A stretch of DNA of 64,000 nucleotides from Armigeres subalbatus (Eukaryota; Arthropoda; Insecta; Diptera; Culicidae), in NCBI RefSeq assembly GCF_024139115.2, contig NW_026943548.1, positions 154,933 to 218,932 on the forward strand. Reading direction: 5' to 3'. This document shows positions 56,575 to 64,000 of the stretch, one piece after another (position 1 is the first letter of the stretch; each line of letters begins with the position of its first letter). The notes under the pieces were generated by a model, which made no database searches, was not told the origin of the DNA, and saw only the letters and a program-made list of their open reading frames with translations. Made by a program: the position numbers and the translations under genes.

Positions 56575-56582
56575 TTTATTAA
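56575..56582 (-). terminator. Poly(A) signal of the minus-strand gene
   Basis: tttaataaaaacac on the minus strand gives AATAAA about 40 bases after the stop at 56620. Confidence 0.5.
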
Positions 56583-56619
56583 ACCAAATATGTGTTCGGT
56601 TGAATTCAGAAGTCCATTT

Positions 56620-57826
56620 TTAGCTAAATTCATCATGATCCACATCCAAGCAATCAGTGACATTCCGAGCCAACTCAACCGAGAACTTGTTTTCTTTCAC
56701 TGCCACAGTGTTTCTCATCGCTTGCAGAATCTCATCATATTCCTTCTGTTTCGTCTCAAGCATCGAAATTCTTTCCCCAATCGTTCTGACCACATTACCA
56801 AGTTGTTGGTAATCATTTTTCAACTCCCGAAGTATGTTACTGTAAGCACCGTTGACTGTGTTAGCCACTTGCAAATCGAGTCTAGCTTTCTCCAGGATAG
56901 TGTCACTATGGACAGGAACACTGCTAAAAAGGTTTATAAGATGCTCAGGTGGGGCTTGATTCATTAAATCATCTCGTTGATCAAACGCTTTGCTAGATAT
57001 CCAACTAGCCCAGCAGCCCCAATTTACATCATCGCCAGATAAATATTTCCCGTAAATCCTTTTAAGCTGCTCCTTTGGTTGGTTGATTGAAGCAACCGAT
57101 TCCGCCCCAGATCGATCTTTCTCAAGAGGACGAAGAAGCTGAGCTTCGACTTGGTGCCATCGCTCTAACGAAGTTATGCTATCTGAGTACTTGTAAACAA
57201 TTACCGACACTTCCTTCGACAACCAATCAACTAGGTTGGCGCTGTCAACTTGTGATGGCGAAATATTCCTTTTATTAATTTTATCTTGAAAGACGAGGAA
57301 TCTGTCGCAATCATCAAAACCAGGGATTACATCCTCCCAAGACGCTTCCAGGTCGTGAATCAGCAGATTCTATAAACCAGGTGAATTTTGAGCAGCAACT
57401 CCATACCATCGTTAGTATTTCGTTAATAGTATCTCCATCAACATTGATAGCACCACACACTTCTCATAGGACTTTTGGTTTTTGAATTTCTTTAAGAAAA
57501 TATCTGCTCGAAGTCGGAACTTTTACCGCCGATGCTTGAGTAACTGTTTTCTATCCTGGTCATAAATCACAACTTCTCTTTATCTGAAGAAAATCAAATT
57601 ATTTCTTAGGGTGTGTTAGAAGACAAATCATTTTCTTACCTTTTTTGAAGACTGCTTTTGATGTCGACGGCATCTTCGTCCCCATCGGATCTTGCAGTGG
57701 ATCATCGTTATCCTTGAGCGATTCAATATCGTAGTTAACGTCCAAATTTGCATAATCAAAAATCCCTTCGCTGTCATCCTCGAGATATTCTTCAAATACG
57801 TGGTCTAGGTCCTCCGGAAAATCCAT
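56620..57826 (-). CDS. Candidate host gene, two exons, acidic and coiled-coil product
   Basis: Exon 1: ATG at 57826 (gaaATGGATTTTCC context) to 57640, acidic (MDFPEDLDHVFEEYLEDDSE; DPMGTKMPSTSKAVFKK). Donor GTAAGA at 57639; acceptor tttgattttcttcag at 57584; intron 56 bp, a usual insect size. Exon 2: 57583-56620. Its start is broken by stops (TGA after five codons; after a one-base shift, KHRR then TAA, and TAA/TAG again before about 57373). From there it is open for about 250 codons: ASWEDVIPGFDDCDRFLVF, QVDSANLVDWLSKEVSV, EQLKRIYGKYLSGDD, then heptad-like RTIGERISMLETKQKEYDEI. A poly(A) signal follows and a possible initiator (cattcagtttg) lies near 57905. I recognise no family. The early stops may be draft errors or mean a pseudogene. 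Confidence 0.5.
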
Positions 57827-58503
57827 TTCAATCGTAAAACTGTTCGGCAAACGATTGCTATTTGTGAATAACAACACCCTCTATAGAATAAAAACAAACT
57901 GAATGTTTTTGTTTACGGCTGACGTTTCAGAAGAAAAACGTTACATGGAGTGGAGTCACTTGAATATAACACAGTGACGACTTGAAAAACTGGAGTCAAT
58001 TTACAGTTTTTGTTATTCAATGACAATCTCTTCAAGTTAAGTGACTCTTGCGCGGTATGTTCGCAGTCTGGTTAGCCTGATTCAATTTAATCGTGATCTG
58101 AGCGATAATGCTGGGATCCACAATATTTCTAATCAAAATTTATGATGGCCATATTGAAAATGGAGAAGCATTTTCAAGCCGGAAAAAAATATCAACGACA
58201 TTCATGACTAGACAATGTTTTCACCGCGTAAAACACTTTTTTGGTCATTAATTTGTATTAGAAATATATTGGGAAGAAATATCAATATATTCAAGGGAGA
58301 TTAGAGATATTGCTGTTACAATTATTTCAAATTTAGTGCCCAAAACTACATTATTTTGAGAGCGCGTGGTGTTTATCCTTATTGTTTTCCTAGCTTTCAC
58401 CATGAAATTGAACGCGCACCTCATTTTGATGGAAGCACATTGTAAAACAATCCTAAAAAAATATGATTTAGTAGTCATCCTCATCATGATTTTCATCAAT
58501 TCC
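57827..58503. other. 5' flank of the minus-strand gene; no other gene
   Basis: tcagtttg on the minus strand near 57905 could be an arthropod initiator for the gene. The rest is unmatched. Confidence 0.3.
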
Positions 58504-58678
58504 TATTCGCGAAGTCGAAGCAAAATTCTTCACACAAACAATGACAGTTCTTTATGGGTTTTTACAGTAGAGCAACAGAGAGGCGGAGATGGCGGCCATG
58601 TTTCACTCAAACTCTGACAGATAGCAATGGGATTTCCCATAGGAGGGAAGAGCAGAATTTGCTTCGACTTCGCGAATG
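58504..58678. repeat. Inverted repeat with 22-bp arms (possible MITE)
   Basis: ttcgcgaagtcgaagcaaaa then ttc at 58508 pairs with gaatttgcttcgacttcgcg then aa at 58676. The interior has gcaacagagaggcggagatg and no coding. Confidence 0.6.
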
Positions 58679-58919
58679 ATGTTATTATTTTTCTGCAGTT
58701 TTATTTCTCTTTTTTTCGAAGCTGTCAGAAAGGTGCCGCAGCCAAATTCCCTTTTTGCAGGTGGTTTAAAAAGGTTTTCTAAATACTCTTATAACAGGTT
58801 TATAGTGGTTATCTAGAGAGGGCCATTTGACCATATCTCACACTTATAGTGGTCATCAAAAGGTTGTAGTGTAATATGGGGTTTTTTTGTTAGATCTTAT
58901 AAATTTATCTTGAAAACCA
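58679..58919. other. No feature recognised
   Basis: Unmatched; includes 'atagtggttat' and 'atagtggtcat' half repeats. Confidence 0.3.
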
Positions 58920-59720
58920 TCCCTAGAGCGGAATAAAACTTGAAATGTTACTTGGGCTTGGTGGGGCATAGCAGCTACAATAGAACACACCATTGATCTT
59001 AGCTATCGCGACACCCTCAGCAGAGCAGTGTACCACCTCTTGGATCGGGTACCGCCCCGTCGTGCAAATAGCCGCCATCCTAGACCCGTCCGCCACCCAA
59101 TTGCCGTTATCCACAGGGACGTTGTACAGGTTGGACAGGAGGGTTACATCAGTCCTCGACTCCGAGACCGACTGCCACAACAGCTGCTGGGCAGTTGCAC
59201 AGTGGTTAAGATTCAGCTGTGTTACTTGCACGGCTTATTCTTATGTTTCTCTCCGATGGGACACGACGACCCACCCATAATGTGGTTACAGGCTTGCTTT
59301 TTGCTGGCGCAGATAAGGCACTTTGGTGCCTTGTCACATTCATGCAGCATTGTGCCCTTCCTCACCACAACGACGACACAGGTTGCTACGGTCTGGGCCC
59401 TTACAGTTGTAGGACTTGTGTCCCAACTCTAAGCACCGATGGCACCTATTCACTGAAGGCGGCTGGAGTTTGCTCACTGGGCATACTGACCAGCTGATTT
59501 TCAACTTCCCTCGCTCCATTACCTTTTTGGCTCCCGCAACCGGTAACCTAAGGTAGGCTACCTGCGTGCCAAAGGAACCGCCTCTTAGGCGTACAGAGGT
59601 CTTGTCGACCTCTTGTCTTGTCGATCGCCTCTTGGGCCATGGTTGCTCCTCCAAGGAAGGAGAAGGCATCGGTTTGAGCACCTTTGTCGGCCTTCTCTCT
59701 TCCCACCATCATAGGCTGGA
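58920..59720 (-). pseudogene. R1-clade LINE fragment: end of ORF1 and start of ORF2
   Basis: On the minus strand, ORF1 (59681-59340) ends in zinc knuckles: CHRCLELGHKSYNC and CRRCGEEGHNAA (CX2CX4HX4C type), with VDKTSVRLRGGSFGTQVAY before them. Then ORF2 starts (59231-58923) with the endonuclease N-terminus: QLNLNHCATAQQLLWQSVSE, NGNWVADGSRMAAI and INGVFYCSCYAPPSPS. It is cut after about 100 residues of ORF2. This is the 5' part that the copies at 32555-33180 and 49893-51416 lack; it cannot be joined to them by position. Confidence 0.8.
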
Positions 59721-59895
59721 ATTTAGCCTTCTTTTTAATTTAGGCTACTTTTTCTCACATTTCTTGTGAACCGTAGCTAATTTGGGGTAGATTTTGTAGG
59801 TTTAGATTATTTGGTATAATTTATTGCATGTATATATTTTTCGCATTTAATATTTTTCGAGCATTTTTCGGTTTTAGTAACGGCCTTATGGACTA
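59721..59895. other. AT-rich flank before the gypsy remnant
   Basis: T-rich stretch (atatatttttcgcatttaat); no gene. Confidence 0.35.
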
Positions 59896-61600
59896 ATGGA
59901 TTATTCCCAGCCAGTGGACAAAATTCTAGAATGGTACCACTCCTTTAGGGTGGACCATTTAATACCCTACGAGCTCGAATTTGAGCTCAATATCGGATCG
60001 ATAGTGATCCATGACGATCCCTATTCTCGATGGCGGAGAAGCCTTCGAGATCATTTGAAGAACGAGAAAGAAAATCAGAAAATAATTGAGGTGGCACTTG
60101 ATGTGGATTGGGAGGAAATAATTCAATTTTGCTGACGGAATTTTGACTAGATCGTAGAAGGTCTGAAGGAGGATGATAAGATTCTTAGGGTGAGAAGGCA
60201 AGCAAGGTTGCTGCATTTTGGCCACCGAATTGTCCTTCTAGTTAACAATGCTAGGGAATTGGGAAAAGCGGAAAACTTTTTAAAAGTGATGTTGATAGAC
60301 GTGGTGAAAATTTTATTGAATCATTTTTATGGGGGTTCTGAGGAACAAAGAGTGGAAAACAGGGAGGATCCGGAGGACCATTCGTTGGTGAATCTGTTCA
60401 GTTCAGAGGGTTATTCTGCACCTCCTGTTTTGCCCAACCCAGTAACTGGTACCGGTGCATCTGGTACATCTTCAAGTCTATGAGGACTTATAAAATACCG
60501 GCGTTGCGCGCTCCGGTAAATCGGTGCCATCCACCGAGCATTGTTACTCACAGTTCCGCCTATTCTACGAATTCACAAGTCCATACGGTGACTTCTCACT
60601 CAAGACCGGGTATTTGGGTCACATTCTCGCTTCCTCAGAGCTATTCGTCAGCACTGCCTCAGTGTTCTACCTCGTGGCAGGACCACCTCCAGAAGGCTTC
60701 GAGTATTCAGCCTTTCAGTAGCGCCTCCGCTACTAGTTCGTGGCTCGGAAATCCAACCCAAGGCACGGGGCCGGTTTCAATGCCATGGTCAGCCCATTTG
60801 GCTATGAATACCACACCGAGTTTCAATCCCTGACTCGAAAATCCGACACTGAGCAGTGCCTGTACGAACCCTTTGGTCTCAGAATCCGACTTTAAGAAAT
60901 ACTCAATCGATCAATCCTTGGACGGGAACTTTTCCCTCAACTTCATTCCCTAACGCCAACCCATCTCTCACTCCCTACAGTGCAAGGCATAATGGTCGTT
61001 AGGCATAAAATGACCCAAAGAACAGCCTATGATATAAAGAAGGCAGAATTAGGCCAAACGTCCATTATGCCTAACGTAAAACCTCCAACTTGTTTCGAGC
61101 CGGCTTCGGATGAGCTGTACCAGGTATCTCCGGCTTCGTTCACCATTTCGTTTCCATTTCCCAACGATAATCGTCCGTATACTTCCGTACAAGTTTACGG
61201 TGTAAACTTTCGCGCTCTTCATGACAGCGGTAGTAATCTTACCATGATCAATGACAGCGCCTATAGTTCCCTCAAACCGAAGCGGTTATTTCCACTTCGG
61301 GATCCCGTCCGTCTACGCACAGCGAGCGAAGGAAGCGCTCAATGTCCGCGTATGAATTTATCTACCTTTTTCATGGAATGGTACGGTCAAGGTTGTTCCA
61401 ACTCTGGTAGTTCTCAACCTGGCCATCAGCTGCATATGTGGCACGTATTTCTGGAATACCTCCAGTATCCAGCCAACAATCACTGATTGCGCCATGCTCA
61501 GAGGAGGAAAAGAGCCACGAGCCACCACCGTCTCCGACTGTTCTGACTGCCACCGAGAAGCGAACCATAGAGCAGATCAATACGCTGTTTATAGCAGCCC
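59896..61600 (+). pseudogene. Ty3/gypsy retrotransposon, gag and protease part
   Basis: It starts MDYSQPVDKILEWYHSFRVD (59896) and continues after a stop near 60135 as KILRVRRQARLLHFGHRIVL then LVNNARELGKAENF to 60480, a gag-like capsid segment. A serine/threonine/proline-rich linker follows (60480-60830). The protease begins about 61160: SVQVYGVNFRALHDSGSNLT, where DSGS is the retropepsin D-S/T-G site. Then come LKPKRLFPL, VRLRTASE and, over frames, a segment to about 61480. TATEKRTIEQINTLF (about 61545) is the usual pre-RT linker. At about 61600 it breaks off and a LINE begins. Confidence 0.75.
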
Positions 61601-63272
61601 GCCCCGGACGGGCCCTTTGGTCTTGTCAACAACGGCTGGAGTTGATAATGTTAATGCTAGAGTTATTCAAGATTGCTTTCATGTCATTGGACGCAACTTG
61701 CTGGACCTTATAAATGAATCGTTACAAACTGGGCACGTGCCGCATGTTTGGAAGGAATCACTAGTGATTCAATACAAAAGTTGCTGAAACGATTAAAGCC
61801 GAAGAGTTTCGTCCCATCAACATGTTGCACATTAGAGAAAATTTTAGAACTTGTAGTTAAAGGCCAGCTAATTACATATTTAAATAGTAATAACTTGTTA
61901 ATACCGGAACAATCAGGTTACAGGAAGGTCATTCCTGTGAAACTGCATTGAACTTGGTATTATCTAAATGGAAAGAAAATGTGGAGCGTAAAGATACTAT
62001 TCTAGCTGTGTTTTTGGATCTCAAACGCGCTTTTGAGACAATTTCTCAGCCCTTATTGTTGAAAACTGTTAAGCGCTTTGGAATTTCGGGTTCTGCATAC
62101 AAATGGTTTGAAAGCTATTTGTCTGACAGATCCCAACGGACTGCTTTCAATGATTATGTGTCGTGTCCCGTGGAGAATGACCTTGGTGTACCACAGGGAA
62201 GTGTATTAGGGCCCCTTTTGTTCATTATATACATTAATGACATGCGACGGGTCTTACGTTATTGTGAAATTAATTTGTTTGCTGATGATACTGTAATATT
62301 CATTGCAGCTCAAAATCTGGAGGAAGCGATTGAACACTTGAATGAAGATTTGCATTCTTTAAGTAGATGGTTGAAGTACAAACAGTTAAAATTGAATATT
62401 AGTAAAACAACCCAACATAACATAAACATAAAACATAAAACCAGTAGGGAAAGTATATGGTTATTTCGCGAAATCGTTCAATTGATAATGGCTCTGTGAA
62501 AATTGATGACGAGACACTTGATCGCGTACGGAAATTAAATATCTTGGCGTGATTATTGATGATAAATTGAAATTTGACCAACATATTGACAATGTCATCA
62601 AGAAAAAAGCCAAGAAGTAAGGGAACCTATTTCGCCTCGAAAACGAAATTAATACAGCTAGTAAAATACAGTTGTACAAATCAATCATCTCTCCTCACTT
62701 GGACTTTTGTCCTTCCATTTTGTTTTTAGCAAATCAGACACAAATATCGAGATTGCAGCGCTTGCAGAATAAGATTATGCGTTTGATTTTAAGATGTAAC
62801 AGATTCACTTCCTCAACTTTTTTGTTGGGTGCATTGCAGTGGCTCTCGGTGAAGCAAAGAATTGTGTATTTAACAATGGTGTTCATTTTCAAAGTAGTAA
62901 ATGGTTTGCTGCCTCGATATTTGTGTGATCGAATTGAAAGAGGAAGTGACATTCATAGATATAACACTAGAAACGCGGAGGATGTAAGAACACCCAACTT
63001 TTTGCATGGAGCTTCACAAAATTCTTTGTTTTTTAAAGGTATCAATGATTTCAATTCGATGCCTACACATATCAAACGTGCAACGACATTTATCACAATT
63101 CAAGAGACTTTGTGTTTCACGTAAAAGCTGTATTTTAAGCAGCTACTTAGTTAAAAATCATTAATTATTGTATCTTGACGAAGTTTGACCTACGGATATT
63201 TTGTTTGGACAATTGTGTTTTTCAATTATTGAGGCACTAATAAACTATTTTGTTCGCCTCGATGATGATGAT
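61601..63272 (+). pseudogene. L2/CR1/Jockey-like LINE, 5'-truncated, RT to 3' tail
   Basis: It begins in the region before RT (NVNARVIQDCFHVIG in one frame), then EFRPINML-type and LEKILELVVKGQLITYLN (61840), EQSGYRK (61908), motif A AVFLDLKRAFETIS (62014), FESYLSDRSQR, motif B GVPQGSVLGPLLFIIYINDM (62187), catalytic FADDT (62278), LSRWLKYKQLKLNISKT (62357) and, after frame breaks near 62410-62670, the C-terminal part YKSIISPHLDFCPS to the stop at 63124. The 3' end has a short (GAT)n tail (gatgatgatgatgg, about 63259-63272), usual in L2/CR1-type elements. At least four frame breaks, so inactive. No target duplication is seen. Confidence 0.85.
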
Positions 63273-63885
63273 GGATTTTATATTTATTGACGTAATTGTA
63301 ATTTGACCTTTTTCTTGTGTAGTCTACAAAAGTTTGAGTCTCGCGCGCGTAAAGCAGATATGAATGATTTTTAAATTTATGTACAGACTTGCGCTTTTTC
63401 AGCTGTTTCAATGATTCTGCGGATTAGTAATAGGCTATCTAGTAGAGTTTGGTTTCCGCGGTTGATAACAGAACTTTTGATATCGACGGAGCGATAACAC
63501 AAGTTTTGATTTTGTTGACAACGACATAGTTTATTAGATTATTATTGATACTTACGAGTGGCTAACGTTACTGGTAATATCATGAAACGCAATTCTTGAT
63601 GGAACTTTTGAAATCTGTGCGAGAGGTATAAGTTTTGCATTTTTATGAACTCGAAGCATCACTACTGATACTTATGACAATCTGTAGATGAAATAAACAG
63701 TTTTTTTTACAATTCATATTTTTGCTGGATGATAATGGAAAGTTATGAAATTCATATATGTGATGGTAGGCAGATAGTTTTTGTTTTATTCTGCAAATCT
63801 GATTAAATTGTTGTTAAATAAAATTCAATTAATTATCTTAAAGATAAAATCGTCTAGCTCAAACCTTTGTAGAGGTATGTGGCGG
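63273..63885. other. No gene recognised between LINE and gypsy RT
   Basis: AT-rich, unmatched. If the gypsy parts on both sides belong to one copy, this stretch and the LINE replaced its RT N-terminus. Confidence 0.35.
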
Positions 63886-63905
63886 GACCATCATCATCAT
63901 CATCA
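63886..63905. repeat. (CAT)n microsatellite
   Basis: ccatcatcatcatcatcatc at 63890-63905. Confidence 0.8.
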
Positions 63906-64000
63906 ACAGCCTTGCTACGCTGGCAAGACTGATGGACCGAGTTTTCGGGCCACGGTGTACTGGAACTCTATGTCTTCGTCTACCTTGACGATATCGTCGT
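63906..64000 (+). pseudogene. Ty3/gypsy reverse transcriptase fragment running off the window
   Basis: One frame reads ARLMDRVFGP (about 63924), then after a one-base shift LYVFVYLDDIVV at the very end; YLDD is the RT catalytic box of Ty3/gypsy elements. It may continue the element whose gag-protease lies at 59896-61600. Confidence 0.7.

Overview
The window looks like nuclear DNA of a mosquito, most likely a culicine of the Aedes type. The evidence is three copies of a tRNA-derived SINE of the Feilai type, R1-clade, BEL/Pao and Ty3/gypsy retroelements of kinds common in Aedes, short introns and AATAAA signals in the few gene-like stretches, and a very high load of small inverted-repeat elements. 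It is almost entirely transposon-derived. No complete, clearly intact host gene is present. A run of N at 20857-20881 and the very common one- or two-base indels between sister repeats suggest a draft long-read assembly, so many 'frameshifts' may be sequence errors.

Layout. 1-9000: part of an inverted-repeat element (called RepB here), a SINE with target-site duplication, an in-frame fusion of a retroelement gag-like ORF to half a reverse transcriptase (1703-3211), a ~700-bp dispersed repeat (RepA), a heptamer array (4682-5275), an unexplained GC-richer stretch (5420-6125), a complete RepB, a long-TIR MITE and a second SINE. 9000-19100: mostly nested small elements in AT-rich DNA: RepA copies broken by MITEs, two long hairpins, an orphan LTR with primer-binding site, a MITE dimer, a hAT-type MITE with perfect 8-bp duplication, and a TA-flanked MITE. 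19200-20900: a possible terminal exon and an ORF with a hydrophobic stretch, both weak, then the gap.

22022-29181 is a whole BEL/Pao retrotransposon on the minus strand (two LTRs, gag with a PHD-like zinc finger, protease, RT, RNase H, integrase), damaged by indels. Next to it on the plus strand is the 3' end of an errantivirus-like element (env remnant and a probable LTR, about 29440-30439). Then come a Tc1-like remnant, a 24-bp minisatellite (31775-32345), R1 fragments, the third SINE, two candidate host exons (35285-35475; 36756-36962 with poly(A) signals) and a 4.2-kb satellite array of a 21-bp unit (about 38318-42500).

42975-64000: a decayed LINE copy related to the one at 1703-3211, purine-rich DNA, an R1 LINE on the minus strand (49893-51416), a TIR element with a tRNA-like core, a tandem pair of Helitron-like units (55676-56151), the best host-gene candidate (minus strand, 57826-56620, two exons, 56-bp intron), an R1 5' fragment, a Ty3/gypsy gag-protease stretch, an L2/CR1/Jockey-like LINE, and a gypsy RT motif running off the right edge. 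The genes do not form a pathway; the window is a graveyard of mobile elements with a few possible host exons between them.
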